Positions 34,390-43,591 of a DNA stretch of 64,000 nt are shown here, piece after piece. Origin of the DNA: Io17-Chloro-G2 sp965226825 (GTDB lineage Bacteria > Chloroflexota > Dehalococcoidia > Lucifugimonadales > UBA3495); the NCBI GenBank assembly GCA_965226825.1, contig CBDDED010000003.1, forward strand, positions 372,001 to 436,000, read 5' to 3'. A model generated the notes under the pieces. It was given only the letters and a program-made list of their open reading frames with translations. It had not been told where the DNA came from and did not search any database. Numbering within the stretch: position 1 is the stretch's first letter; the number at the start of each line of letters is the position of its first letter. The position numbers were made by a program, and so were the translations under genes.

Positions 34390-35403
34390 ATGGTTACCAG
34401 GGTGGGAATCAACGGCTTTGGGCGCATCGGCCGGCTGGTGCTTAGGGCTACCAACGAACTCCATCCCGAGTCATTGGAAGTCGCGGCGGTCAACGACCTG
34501 ACCGACGCCAAGACCAATGCCCACCTTTACAAGTACGACACTAACTACGGGCCCTATAACGGCACTGTCGAAGCCAACAACGGCGACCTGGTGGTTGACG
34601 GCCATAGCATCAAGGTTTTCTCCGAGCGCGACCCCGCCCAAATACCATGGGGGGAAATGGGGGTTGACCTAGTCGTGGAGTCGACCGGGATTTTCACCGA
34701 CTCCGAGAAAGCCAGGGGCCACCTGGCCGGAGGGGCCAAGAAGGTAGTCATATCCGCCCCGGCTACCGGCGAAGACATAACGGTAGTGTTGGGCGTCAAC
34801 GACCACCTCTACGACGCCGATAAACACAACATCGTTTCCAACGCCTCGTGCACTACCAACTGTTTCGCTACCATGGTGAAGGTCCTGAACGACGCTTTCG
34901 GCATCGAACACGGCTTGATGTCCACCATTCATTCCTACACCAACGACCAGGCTATTCTGGACCAGCGGCATTCGGACCTGAGAAGGGCCCGGGCTGCGGC
35001 TATGAACATAATCCCCACCAATACCGGAGCGGCCAGGGCCGTGGGGTTGGTGCTGCCCGAGCTTAACGGGAAGCTCCACGGGATTGCCTTCCGGGTGCCC
35101 ACCTCCACCGGTTCGGCCACCGACTTCGTGGCCATGGTGTCCCGCGACGTCTCCCCTGAAGAGGTCAATCAGGCGTACCTGGAAGCAGCCAATGGCGCGT
35201 TGAAGGGGATCCTGGAATACACCGACGAGCCGTTGGTCAGTTCGGACCTGCGGGGCAACCCCCACAGCTGTATCTTCGACTCTCTGTCCACCATCGTGAT
35301 GGAAGGCCGGATGGTCAAGACCCTGGGTTGGTACGACAACGAGTGGGGCTATTCCTGCCGCACTGCCGACTTGTGCTCCCTCATGAGCGAAAAAGGCATC
35401 TGA
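34390..35403 (+). CDS. gap: Glyceraldehyde-3-phosphate dehydrogenase, type I
   Basis: GAPDH oxidises glyceraldehyde 3-phosphate with NAD(P)+ and phosphate. The 337-residue protein opens with RVGINGFGRIGRLVLRA and has the active-site SNASCTTNCFATMVKVL (catalytic Cys followed by TTN), the HSYTNDQ loop, NIIPTNTGAARAVGLVLPELNGKLHG, and WYDNEWGYSCR at the end. The cofactor-selecting loop reads AAVNDLTDA, with Asp at the position usually linked to NAD+. GGGGAGGCGAAAG upstream of the ATG is a good ribosome-binding site. Confidence 0.98.
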   Translation: MVTRVGINGFGRIGRLVLRATNELHPESLEVAAVNDLTDAKTNAHLYKYDTNYGPYNGTVEANNGDLVVDGHSIKVFSERDPAQIPWGEMGVDLVVESTGIFTDSEKARGHLAGGAKKVVISAPATGEDITVVLGVNDHLYDADKHNIVSNASCTTNCFATMVKVLNDAFGIEHGLMSTIHSYTNDQAILDQRHSDLRRARAAAMNIIPTNTGAARAVGLVLPELNGKLHGIAFRVPTSTGSATDFVAMVSRDVSPEEVNQAYLEAANGALKGILEYTDEPLVSSDLRGNPHSCIFDSLSTIVMEGRMVKTLGWYDNEWGYSCRTADLCSLMSEKGI

Positions 35404-35582
35404 TCCGGGCGTTTCCGGGGCGGCGGGTCAGTATGGCGCGACCGCGGACCATGCCGTATTCCTGTCTCCCCGGTCCGGTACCCCAGCGCGGTACCCCGAT
35501 CCAATCCCTGGGCTCCGGACTGACCGGGATCATTGCCCCATGTTTAACCTTTGGCCGAAATCTCGGAATGTAGCGTTCCGAG

Positions 35583-38500
35583 GTGGACTCGCATCACATG
35601 AACCGGCTCCGCTTCCAATTGCCTTCCTTCGGTGACTCCACTCATTCCCTAGCGGCCCGTTTTCGGAAGAATCTAACCTCGACCGCAGTAATCCTGGCGT
35701 TGATTTTGGCGGTCGCGCTGGCCCTCCGTCTCAATGGCCTGAACTGGGACGACGGGTTTGGATTTCATCCCGACGAACGCGACATATACATGCGGTCCGA
35801 CTGCATGTACCAGGCTTTGGCGAACCACCCCGGCTTTGAAAACTGCGGATACGTTCAGGCCCAACCCGAAACCACTCCGGGTCTGCCCTCGCTGGAGGTT
35901 TTTCTAAACCCCGAGCGCAGTCCTCTTAACCCCCACTGGTTCCCCCTGGGAAGCGTCCTGCTGTATGTCCTGGTGTATTTCCGCTCCATTTTTGAGTTGT
36001 TCAACGACTTCTCGTCAATGGATATGCGCTACGCCGGCCGGGCTATTTCTGCGCTGGCCGACGTCGGTTCGGTTTTGGTGGTGTTTTTGCTGGGCCGCCG
36101 GATATACGGAGTCAAAATCGGCCTGCTGGCCGCCGGGTTGACTGCGCTGGCCGTGATCCACATTCAGAACAGCCACTTCTACCGGCCTGAAACCTTTTCT
36201 GCCCTGTTCACCCTGGCCAGTTTCTGGGCCATTTTCCGGATGATGGAACGCAAGAGGTTGGCGGACTCGTTGCTGCTGGGCGTTTTCGCGGGTCTGGCGA
36301 TTGCACCCAAAATAAGCGGAATAATGGTGTTGTGCCCGGTGGGGCTAGCTTACGCCTACCGGCTTTGGGACTCGATCCGCTCAAACCACGACCAGGACAG
36401 TGAGGTTTGGCTCCGGATTGTAGCCCACGGCGCGGCGGCGGTTGCTGGCGGCTTCGTGGTGTTTGCGCTTACTTCGCCATACGCCCTGTTGGACTTTGCT
36501 TCCTTCAAAGGGGACTTGGCGGCCCAAGGCCACATGGTGCGCAACGCCGGAGTATGGCCGTTTACCATCCAATATGTGGGTACGGCTCCCTACCTGTACC
36601 ACATTCAGCAGACCGCCGTTTGGGGCCTGGGGTTGCCTCTGGGGATAGTGGCGTGGTTGGCGGTTCCCCTGACGGCGGCAACCCTCTTTTGGACCACCGG
36701 CCGTTTCCGAGCCGACACAATCATTCTGGTCTTCGTCCTGGTCAGCCTGGTTGTGCAGGAAAGCTTTGAAGTGCGTTTTCAGCGGTACCTCTTCACGCTG
36801 ATGCCGCTGATGATTTTGTTGGGCTCAAGGATGCTTTGGTGGCCGGTGGAACGCTTCGGCGGCCGGCCGGTGGCCGACACCGGCAGGCGCCGGAGGAGTT
36901 TGCGGAGAGCGAACCGGGTTGCGGTCCTTTGGCGACGCCGGGGCGAAACACTGAAGTGGGCGGCCGTTGGGACGGTGGTTTTTGTGGTGGTGGCCACCGC
37001 ATTTTATGCCCTGTCGTTCCAACGGGTGTACGAGCGGCAACACCCGGCAGTGACGGCCTCCCAATGGATCAACGGTAACATCGCTCCGGGAACTGCCATC
37101 ATCAGCGACAACCACTGGGACGAATTCGTGCCAAACCTTTATGAATTCGACGTTTGGCAATACCCGGTTTACGAGACTGATACCCGGGCCAAGATGGAAA
37201 CCCTGGCCGGGCGGCTGTCCGATTCCGAATACCTGGTCTTCTATAGCAACCGTCCGTACAGCAGCGTCAACAGAGACCCAAACCGGTTTCCCAATAGCGC
37301 CCGCTATTACCAACTCCTCTTTGCGGGCGAACTGGGATACAGCCTGGAGCAATCATTTCACTCCTATCCGGGCCTGTGGGGAGTGGAGTTTAGGGATGAC
37401 CCCATAGGCGCCGCCGGTTTGCCGCAGCCGAAGTCGGTCAACTTGGCTGCTCCCGGGCCATTGAGCTTCAACCTGGGCTACGCCGATGACAACGTGGTTG
37501 GCTATGACCATCCCTTGGTTTTGCTATTTCGAAACATCGAAGGACGACCCTTCGAGGAATTGCTGGACCTTTTGGCCGGAGCGCAGTCGCCGGCCGGGTC
37601 CCGTTTGGAGGGCCAAGCTGCGCCGGGCGGCCTGATGCTTTCGGCAGCGGACCTGTCGACGCAGCGAAACGGCGGGACCTGGTCCGAGTTGATTCAGCGT
37701 GACAGTTGGACCAACCGGCTGCCCGTCCTGGCGTGGCTGTTGGCTGTGGAACTGGTCTTCCTGGCCGCTTTGCCTCTGTCGATTGTGATCTTCCGCCCCC
37801 TGCCGGACCGGGGCATCATCTTGGCCAGAATTTTGGGGCTTTTACTGGTTTCCTATGTCGCTTGGATGGCTGTGAGCCTGGGATGGGTGGAATTCTCCAA
37901 AACGGCGATCGTCTGGGGGTTTCTGGCCCTGTGCGCCGCATCCGTGCTGGCCCTGGCAGTGCTGCGGAGAGAAATCCTGGGGTTCTTGCGAGAGCGATGG
38001 CGGTTCTTGCTCGGCGCCGAAACGCTGTTCCTGCTGGCGTTCCTGGCGTTCGTTTTAATCCGGGCCGCCAATCCCGACCTGTGGCACCCCTGGCGCGGTG
38101 GTGAAAAACCCATGGAGTTGGCCTATTTCAGCGCCGTGATCAAGTCCTCCGCCATGCCGCCCTTCGACCCATGGTTTTCCGGCGGGTATTTGAACTACTA
38201 CTACTGGGGGTATTTCATGCCGGCGGCCCTGGTCCGCATTACCGGCATTCTGCCCACCACGGCGTTCAACATGGCTGTGCCCCTGTTTTTCGCATTGACA
38301 GTAACCGGAGCCTTTTCCCTGGTTTACAACGCGGCCCAGGGAGTGCGCGCCTCCAGACGAGGTGGGAGGCGTCCTTCTCCGGGAAGGCTCGGCGGGCCGT
38401 GGTGGTCGGGCTTTAAGAGCCCGGTCGCGGCCGGGTTGCTTGGGGCCGCGTTCGTCGGCGTCATTGGCAACCTAGACGGCGCAGTTCAGGTCGCGCAGGG

Positions 38501-40136
38501 GCTTTGGCGTAAAGGGTTTGAAACCGGCGGCTACCCGGCGTTCGATTTCTGGCGCAGCAGCCGCGTGATCCCCGCCCAGGAGAATTTTGACCCTTCACCC
38601 CTCGCGTTCTGGGTTCCGGACCAGGCACTGGGTGTTGCTGAGATAACGCCCCACATCACCGAGTTCCCGTTTTTCACTTTTCTATTCGCCGACCTGCACG
38701 CCCACATGATGGCCATTCCGTACTACCTGCTGGTCCTCGCGCTGGGCATGAACCTTGTTGTAGGGTTGCATCGCCAGGGCTTGCGTTGGATTTCACTGGC
38801 GGCGGCGGTGCTGGCGCTGGCCTTGGGGACCCTCTGGGTGATTAATAGCTGGGATTACCCCACGTTTGGACTGCTCGCCCTGGGGCTGGTGGTCTTGGGC
38901 GTCTACTTGAGACCGGGGCCGGACCAGCATAGGGCTCGCCTGGGGGTTTCCCTGTTGTTGCTGGTGGGAGTCGGGAGCATTGTGGCGTTCCTCCCGTTCC
39001 ACCAGGCGTACGAGACCTTCAACAGCGGTCTGGAACCCACCAAGTGGCATACGCCGCTGACGCGCTATTTGTGGATCTACGGACTGTTCCTCTTCATCGC
39101 CGGTACTTTCGTGCTCTGTCAAATGCGCGGGGGCCTGGCCCGACTATATTCCTCAATCGGTGGATGGCGGAAACCAACCCTATCGACCCCCAATGGACGC
39201 CTGATCGTCTTGGCAGCAGGTTTCGGCCTGGCGGTATTGATGGCGGCGGCAGGTTTTTGGACGGCGGCAGTGTTGCTGGCGTGTCTTCTGGGCGTTGGCT
39301 GGGTTTGTTGGACATTGATTTCGTCCAACCGGGAAGACCGGGCCTTCACCCTGATGCCGTTAATTTGGCTGGCTATGGGCTTGGGCATCAGCATCGGAGT
39401 GGATTTCGCCAGGGTTACCGGGGACATCGGCCGAATGAACACCCTGTTCAAGTACTATCTGGAAGTGTGGGTGCTGTTCGGCCTGGCCGGGGCGTACTTG
39501 CTGTGGCTTGTGGTCGATTCCGGGGCCTTGCGCCGATTGGCTCCGCCGGTGCGCTGGGTATGGGCCGCGGCGCTGGTGGTTTTGTTGGGTTCGAGTCTCA
39601 TCTATACCGTACTCGGAACACGGGTGCGTCTGGCAGACCGCTTTGAGCCGGCCCCCCTAACGCTCGATGGAACGGCGTACATGAACACCGCCACTCACAG
39701 TGAGTTGGAGCAGCCGTTTCAACTAGATCCGGACCTGCGAGCGATTGAATGGCTCCAGGACAACGTGGAAGGCTCCCCGGTAATCCTGGAAGCCCACGGC
39801 GACCAGTACCGGTGGAACGCCCGCATCTCCATTTACACCGGCCTGCCGACCGTGTTGGGGTGGCCCTGGCACCAGATCCAACAGCGGACGGATTACTCCG
39901 GCCAGGTTGGTGAAAGGGCCCGGGACGTGGCGACTATCTACAACACCAACGATCTGCAATTGGCCGGTGAGCTTTTACAGCGTTACCAGGTGGAGTACAT
40001 CGTTATCGGGGAACTGGAACGCATCTACTATGACGCGCCGGGGTTGGAAAAGTTCCTCACTATGGAGCAGCGCGGCCAGCTGCGGCGAGTCTATGAAAGC
40101 AACGGGGTGCTGATATTCCGGGCCATTCCGAGCTGA
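35583..40136 (+). CDS. Giant membrane protein: GT39-like half fused to a DUF2298 ('YYY') half
   Basis: A 1,517-residue polytopic protein made of two membrane enzymes. Residues ~30-470 form a GT39/ArnT-like GT-C domain. The loop after the first helix has FHPDERDIYMR, carrying the expected acidic pair, then HIQNSHFYRPETFSALFTL and several helices. A soluble region (~480-700) follows. Residues ~710-1517 are a DUF2298 domain: GGEKPMELAYFSAVIKS, GGYLNYYYWGYFMPAALV (the YYY motif), ITEFPFFTFLFADLHAHMMAIP and GDIGRMNTLFKYYLEVW. The soluble C-terminus has NARISIYTGLPTVLGWPWH, matching the GLPTILGWPGH stretch of the separate DUF2298 protein. It may catalyse extracytoplasmic sugar transfer from a lipid donor. 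GTG 35583 or ATG 35598 could start it. Confidence 0.82.
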   Translation: MDSHHMNRLRFQLPSFGDSTHSLAARFRKNLTSTAVILALILAVALALRLNGLNWDDGFGFHPDERDIYMRSDCMYQALANHPGFENCGYVQAQPETTPGLPSLEVFLNPERSPLNPHWFPLGSVLLYVLVYFRSIFELFNDFSSMDMRYAGRAISALADVGSVLVVFLLGRRIYGVKIGLLAAGLTALAVIHIQNSHFYRPETFSALFTLASFWAIFRMMERKRLADSLLLGVFAGLAIAPKISGIMVLCPVGLAYAYRLWDSIRSNHDQDSEVWLRIVAHGAAAVAGGFVVFALTSPYALLDFASFKGDLAAQGHMVRNAGVWPFTIQYVGTAPYLYHIQQTAVWGLGLPLGIVAWLAVPLTAATLFWTTGRFRADTIILVFVLVSLVVQESFEVRFQRYLFTLMPLMILLGSRMLWWPVERFGGRPVADTGRRRRSLRRANRVAVLWRRRGETLKWAAVGTVVFVVVATAFYALSFQRVYERQHPAVTASQWINGNIAPGTAIISDNHWDEFVPNLYEFDVWQYPVYETDTRAKMETLAGRLSDSEYLVFYSNRPYSSVNRDPNRFPNSARYYQLLFAGELGYSLEQSFHSYPGLWGVEFRDDPIGAAGLPQPKSVNLAAPGPLSFNLGYADDNVVGYDHPLVLLFRNIEGRPFEELLDLLAGAQSPAGSRLEGQAAPGGLMLSAADLSTQRNGGTWSELIQRDSWTNRLPVLAWLLAVELVFLAALPLSIVIFRPLPDRGIILARILGLLLVSYVAWMAVSLGWVEFSKTAIVWGFLALCAASVLALAVLRREILGFLRERWRFLLGAETLFLLAFLAFVLIRAANPDLWHPWRGGEKPMELAYFSAVIKSSAMPPFDPWFSGGYLNYYYWGYFMPAALVRITGILPTTAFNMAVPLFFALTVTGAFSLVYNAAQGVRASRRGGRRPSPGRLGGPWWSGFKSPVAAGLLGAAFVGVIGNLDGAVQVAQGLWRKGFETGGYPAFDFWRSSRVIPAQENFDPSPLAFWVPDQALGVAEITPHITEFPFFTFLFADLHAHMMAIPYYLLVLALGMNLVVGLHRQGLRWISLAAAVLALALGTLWVINSWDYPTFGLLALGLVVLGVYLRPGPDQHRARLGVSLLLLVGVGSIVAFLPFHQAYETFNSGLEPTKWHTPLTRYLWIYGLFLFIAGTFVLCQMRGGLARLYSSIGGWRKPTLSTPNGRLIVLAAGFGLAVLMAAAGFWTAAVLLACLLGVGWVCWTLISSNREDRAFTLMPLIWLAMGLGISIGVDFARVTGDIGRMNTLFKYYLEVWVLFGLAGAYLLWLVVDSGALRRLAPPVRWVWAAALVVLLGSSLIYTVLGTRVRLADRFEPAPLTLDGTAYMNTATHSELEQPFQLDPDLRAIEWLQDNVEGSPVILEAHGDQYRWNARISIYTGLPTVLGWPWHQIQQRTDYSGQVGERARDVATIYNTNDLQLAGELLQRYQVEYIVIGELERIYYDAPGLEKFLTMEQRGQLRRVYESNGVLIFRAIPS

Positions 40137-40294
40137 CACCGACCTTGGGGTTGCCATCAATTACTAAATGCATTGACCCAAGGTCGATACTCCCGATGGC
40201 CGCAGTTAAGGTGCACATGTATCTTCCTAAAATAAAGACCGAAAAATCAACATAATAATCCTTAAATTTAAACTAAATATATCGCCCAAAAGCA

Positions 40295-40329
40295 TTGACA
40301 CACCCTTGACATAACTGTTAGATTGTGTC
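40295..40329 (+). promoter_or_regulatory. AT-rich promoter with an operator-like inverted repeat
   Basis: TTGACA (40295-40300) is followed after 17 bases by TTAGAT (40318-40323), a perfect -35 with a weak -10. A second TTGACA starts at 40306. GACACA (40297-40302) and TGTGTC (40324-40329) are perfect inverted arms covering the promoter core, as a repressor site would. About 90 bases upstream are strongly AT-rich (40205-40290), like an UP element, and unlike the rest of the window. Confidence 0.55.
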
Positions 40330-40387
40330 CAAGCGATGAACATAATCAAAAAATAGTCAAGGAGTTGTCGCAATCGAAATCCTGGCC

Positions 40388-40648
40388 ATGATCCGGGACA
40401 TTGCCATCATAGTTTTCGCCTCGGTATTTTCCATAGTGGTGGTCGTACTCGGGGTGCTGATGGTCCGGCTTTACCGGACAGTTCACCGGACCGCCGAAAA
40501 CGCTGAAGTTATTTCCGGCTCAATCCGGGCGTTCGTAACGGTCCCGTTGAACCCAATCCATATCTTGACAGAACTGGGAAACAGCCTGCTGGGTTGGATC
40601 CGAGAGTACCGGGCCAAACAGCGGAGGAGCGAAGACGATGAAACGTAA
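40388..40648 (+). CDS. Small single-pass membrane protein, DUF948-like
   Basis: An 86-residue protein with one N-terminal transmembrane helix (IAIIVFASVFSIVVVVLGVLMV, about 6-27), then an amphipathic RLYRTVHRTAENAEVISGSIRAF segment and a charged C-terminus. The layout resembles DUF948/YtxG-type general-stress proteins, which occur next to YtxH in Firmicutes. ATG 40388 has no close ribosome-binding site. AAGGAG at 40359-40364 is instead ideally spaced from the in-frame ATC at 40373, so a non-canonical start is possible. The stop overlaps the start of the YtxH-like gene. Confidence 0.7.
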   Translation: MIRDIAIIVFASVFSIVVVVLGVLMVRLYRTVHRTAENAEVISGSIRAFVTVPLNPIHILTELGNSLLGWIREYRAKQRRSEDDET

Positions 40649-40874
40649 ACAGGTAGTCAAAGGTCTCCTTGCCGGGGCAGCGGTGGGCGTGGCTGTCGGT
40701 TTACTGTTCTCGCCCAAGTCTGGAAAAAAGGTCAGGGAAGCTTTGGCGGCGAAGTCGCGGTCCGCAAAGTCCAAGGCTGGCAAGTATGTCTCGCTCGCTC
40801 GACACAAAACTCCGCGGCACCCGGAAGCCAATAACCTGGATGGCTACAGCAAAGAAAACGTGGAGAGCCGCTGA
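40638..40874 (+). CDS. YtxH-like small membrane-associated protein
   Basis: A 78-residue protein with the YtxH pattern: a basic start (MKRKQVVKG), a Gly/Ala/Val helix LLAGAAVGVAVGLLFSPKSGKKVREALAAK with the typical LFSPKSGKK motif, and a Lys-rich tail. YtxH proteins are linked to stress responses in Bacilli; no molecular activity is known. The ATG overlaps the preceding gene by eleven bases, with GGAGGAG upstream, so the two are co-translated. A GC-rich stretch (40920-40965) with loose pairing follows; I cannot call a terminator there. Confidence 0.75.
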   Translation: MKRKQVVKGLLAGAAVGVAVGLLFSPKSGKKVREALAAKSRSAKSKAGKYVSLARHKTPRHPEANNLDGYSKENVESR

Positions 40875-41073
40875 ACCCAAACGCCGGCGCTCGGGTCGGA
40901 TAGCCCGCTCGCCTACAACTTAAAAACCCCTGCTTGCTGGCCTTTTCGGCGGCGGGGTCTGCGTCAAGAGAGTGTGGTAGCCGTGTGGTGGAAGTGCTCT
41001 TGGCAAGGATCCGCTAATGGAGGGCCAGCATTTTTTGTCGTGGACGGTTCCGGCTAGGGGACCCAACAAGGGG

Positions 41074-41913
41074 CTAGGCGATCCAGCAAGGATAGGAGCC
41101 GAATACTTTCAACATTCGGCAAAGGCCGGACAGGGAGTCCAGGGCTTCCTTGATGATTGAGTCCTCCCGGTGACCGGCGCAGTCAACGAGAAAGATGTAC
41201 TCCCCCAGGGACTGCTTCGTGGGACGCGACTCAATCTTTATCAGGTTGATCTCGCGCCGGGCAAACTCTCCCAGGGCGTGGTAAAGCAAGCCGGAAGTGT
41301 CTTGTTCCTGGAATGAGAAGCAAATCGACGTCTTGTCGTTTCCGGTGGGTGGATGGTCCGACATCGCCAACACAACGAACCGGGTGACGTTGTTGACACT
41401 GTCTTGAATGTCCCGGCCGATGATTTCCACGTCGGGATTCAATTCAGCGGCCCTGCGGGGTGATATGGCCGCGGCAGGGGTGGCGCTGTTCTTCATATCC
41501 GCTACCGCCGCCACCGTACTCAAAGAAGCCATTTGGTCGGCATTCGGGAAGCAGCGTTCCAGGAAACCCTTGCATTGGGCCAGTGCCTGCGGGTGGGAGT
41601 AAATTACCTGGATGTCCGAGAGGGCGACGCCGGGTTGGGCCATTAGGAAATGCTCGATGGGCACCACCACTTCGTTTTTGACCGACAGACCCGGCTGTCC
41701 GATCAACAGGTCTAGGGTGAAGTTGACCGAACCCTCAAGGCTGTTCTCTATAGGAACAACCCCTTCCACGGTGATGCCGGATGTCACGGCCGAGCCCACT
41801 GCTGGAATGGAAGGGAAGGGTTGCAGGTCGGCCTCCATCCCTCGCGTATGCAACAGGGCCGCCTCTTCCGTATAAGTGCCCACGGGGCCCAAATAACCGA
41901 TGCGTTGAGCCAT
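41074..41913 (-). CDS. pheA: Prephenate dehydratase
   Basis: Prephenate dehydratase converts prephenate to phenylpyruvate in phenylalanine synthesis. The 279-residue protein has IGYLGPVGTYTEEAAL at the start, ENSLEGSVNFTLDLL, SHPQALAQCKGFLE, and the catalytic NNVTRFVVL motif. An ACT domain (about 195-275) follows, with the ESRPTKQSLGEYIFLVDCAGH phenylalanine-binding signature, so feedback inhibition is expected. It has no chorismate mutase domain. It lies two bases after a TrkA-type gene at the end of the potassium cluster, an unexpected operon partner. Confidence 0.96.
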   Translation of the reverse strand: MAQRIGYLGPVGTYTEEAALLHTRGMEADLQPFPSIPAVGSAVTSGITVEGVVPIENSLEGSVNFTLDLLIGQPGLSVKNEVVVPIEHFLMAQPGVALSDIQVIYSHPQALAQCKGFLERCFPNADQMASLSTVAAVADMKNSATPAAAISPRRAAELNPDVEIIGRDIQDSVNNVTRFVVLAMSDHPPTGNDKTSICFSFQEQDTSGLLYHALGEFARREINLIKIESRPTKQSLGEYIFLVDCAGHREDSIIKEALDSLSGLCRMLKVFGSYPCWIA

Positions 41914-41915
41914 AC

Positions 41916-42575
41916 CTAGATCCCGGTCAAGATTTCGTAAAGGGTGGGCCCGTCGGCCGAGGAGGTCACCGCGATCAGTTGGTCGTCCGTCTCCAGAACC
42001 AGGTCCGGCGTCGGTCGTTCCACGCCGCTTCTCTTTACCACCACGGAGATAAAGCTGCGCGGCGGCAGCTCAACTTCACCCAACCGCTTGCCCACCACCC
42101 TGGCATCCTCCGGCACGGTAATGCTTACCAACTCCATCGACGGGGACGCCAGGTTCATCAGGCGCAACAGCGGATGCCCTGGAATCCGCTCTTCGAGGTC
42201 CTCCAGGATCAAATGGGTCGCATTGACCACGGTGTCTACGCCCAGGACATGGAACACCGGCTCGTTTTTTGGGTCCTTGATCAATGCGATCGTGTTCGGC
42301 GTTTGAAAAACGTGCTTTGCCACCTGGCAGGCCACCAGGTTGATCTCATCCCGGTCGGTCGCCGCGACCAGAACGTCGGCCCGGGAGGCTCCGGCCAATT
42401 GGAGCGTTTTATAGTCGGTCCCGTCTCCGTGGAACGCCACGTCCCCGAGTTCCTCGGTCAACATTTGGAACTTTGCCCGGTCTTTTTCCACCACTACCAC
42501 TTCGTGACTGGACGCCAGAAGCGCCTTGGTCAGATGATAGCCTACCTCGGTGCATCCAATCACAAGGATATACAT
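41916..42575 (-). CDS. TrkA/KtrA-family potassium channel regulator (RCK_N + RCK_C)
   Basis: A 219-residue cytoplasmic regulatory protein. Residues 1-~125 form an RCK_N Rossmann domain; the first strand reads ILVIGCTEVGYHLTKALL, where GxTxxG replaces GxGxxG, and the domain ends with VACQVAKHVFQTPNTIALIKDP. Residues ~135-219 form an RCK_C/TrkA-C domain (VVGKRLGEVELPPRSFISVVVK, DQLIAVTS). Such proteins bind nucleotides (NAD(H), ATP, ADP or c-di-AMP, depending on subtype) and gate TrkH/KtrB. It belongs to the minus-strand potassium cluster, 15 bases after a short RCK_N-only gene. Confidence 0.9.
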   Translation of the reverse strand: MYILVIGCTEVGYHLTKALLASSHEVVVVEKDRAKFQMLTEELGDVAFHGDGTDYKTLQLAGASRADVLVAATDRDEINLVACQVAKHVFQTPNTIALIKDPKNEPVFHVLGVDTVVNATHLILEDLEERIPGHPLLRLMNLASPSMELVSITVPEDARVVGKRLGEVELPPRSFISVVVKRSGVERPTPDLVLETDDQLIAVTSSADGPTLYEILTGI

Positions 42576-42590
42576 CGGAGGAATCTCCGG

Positions 42591-42989
42591 CTATTCGAAG
42601 ACCTGACTCAGGTCTTGTAGCAGTTCAATGGTGGGGCTCACAACCTCGATGTTCAGGTTGGCGTAAAGCTCTTGCAACCGGGGATTCTCCAGGCGGCACA
42701 CCACCCTTGGAACGTTGAATATGTGCCGGGCGATTTGAGCATTGAGGGCGTTCCAGTGATCGTTCTCGGTTAACGCCAGGAAAACCTCCGCGTTATCGAT
42801 GCCAGCCTGTTGCAGGTAGTCTTGCAGCAGCGGGTCCACCGTGACCACAACGTTGGCCCCGTGGGTGTTGGCCTCGTCGTCCAGGAAGCCGATGTCGTCA
42901 CCGATTAACGTGACCTCGCTGGGGTCGAATTTGTTGGAAGACAAGAGTGTCGAAATTAGTTGCCCGCAGCCCATAATTATGATTTTCAT
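42591..42989 (-). CDS. RCK_N-only TrkA-like protein with a degenerate nucleotide motif
   Basis: A 132-residue protein consisting only of a TrkA-N (RCK_N) domain, with no RCK_C. The glycine loop reads IIMGCGQLISTLL, missing the third Gly of GxGxxG, but the second-strand TLIGDD, VDPLLQDYLQQAGIDNAEVFLALTENDHWNALNAQIARHIF and PRVVCRLENP follow the fold. It may work as a hetero-partner for one of the two full RCK proteins in the cluster. It ends 15 bases before one of them and starts 10 bases after the universal stress protein gene. Confidence 0.85.
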   Translation of the reverse strand: MKIIIMGCGQLISTLLSSNKFDPSEVTLIGDDIGFLDDEANTHGANVVVTVDPLLQDYLQQAGIDNAEVFLALTENDHWNALNAQIARHIFNVPRVVCRLENPRLQELYANLNIEVVSPTIELLQDLSQVFE

Positions 42990-42999
42990 TAACCGGGCC

Positions 43000-43467
43000 T
43001 CAGCTGAAAAACGCTTCGCCGGACTGGTCTCTGATGAAAATCACACGGCAGGAGGCGTTGTTGAGGATGTAGGACGCGGTGTTTCCCAGGTAGTACGAGC
43101 CAAAACGTCGCCGGTAGGGAATCCCCATAACCAACAAGTCCATGTGCCGGTCTTCGGATTCCTGGACCAGGGCCGGGCCGGCGTACCGGGCCCGCAGGAA
43201 TTTGGCCTGGACGCCCTTGATCCTTTCGTCTTCGCTGATGCTCTCTATCCGTTTAAGAATAGATTCCCCTTCGTTGACCGCCCCGTCCAACTCGGCTTCC
43301 AGCGGGGAATCGAGTGGGACCTCAATCACGTAGACCGCGTGGAGTTCCGCTCTGGATTGTTTGGCAAGTCGACAGGCCCAGCGGAAAGTGCGTTCCGTGG
43401 CCGATCTACCGTTGACCGGTACCAGTATCCGGGTAGCCTCCATTCGCGCGTCTTGGCGGGCCATCAA
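43000..43467 (-). CDS. Universal stress protein (UspA family)
   Basis: A 155-residue single-domain UspA protein. ILVPVNGRSATERTFRWACRLAKQSRAELHAVYVIE is the first strand-helix. DLLVMGIPYRRRFGSYYLGNTASYILNNASCRVIFIRD contains a G-x7-G-S-like ATP-binding loop, more weakly conserved than the G-2x-G-9x-G-S/T consensus. Usp domains bind ATP, cyclic nucleotides or c-di-AMP and often act with ion transporters. Here it lies between RCK genes, suggesting a signal input for potassium uptake. The 124 bases between it and the upstream TrkA gene hold no gene. Confidence 0.9.
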   Translation of the reverse strand: MMARQDARMEATRILVPVNGRSATERTFRWACRLAKQSRAELHAVYVIEVPLDSPLEAELDGAVNEGESILKRIESISEDERIKGVQAKFLRARYAGPALVQESEDRHMDLLVMGIPYRRRFGSYYLGNTASYILNNASCRVIFIRDQSGEAFFS

Positions 43468-43591
43468 TAAGACGCCGGAGCGACGGGCAATTCTCGGAAA
43501 TGGGTCATTGAATGGGCGATCTCAATCGGGAATTGGGCCGCACGGGAAAACGGCATTCCCCTGTCGCATGGGGCGAAAATATCCTGCCGGC

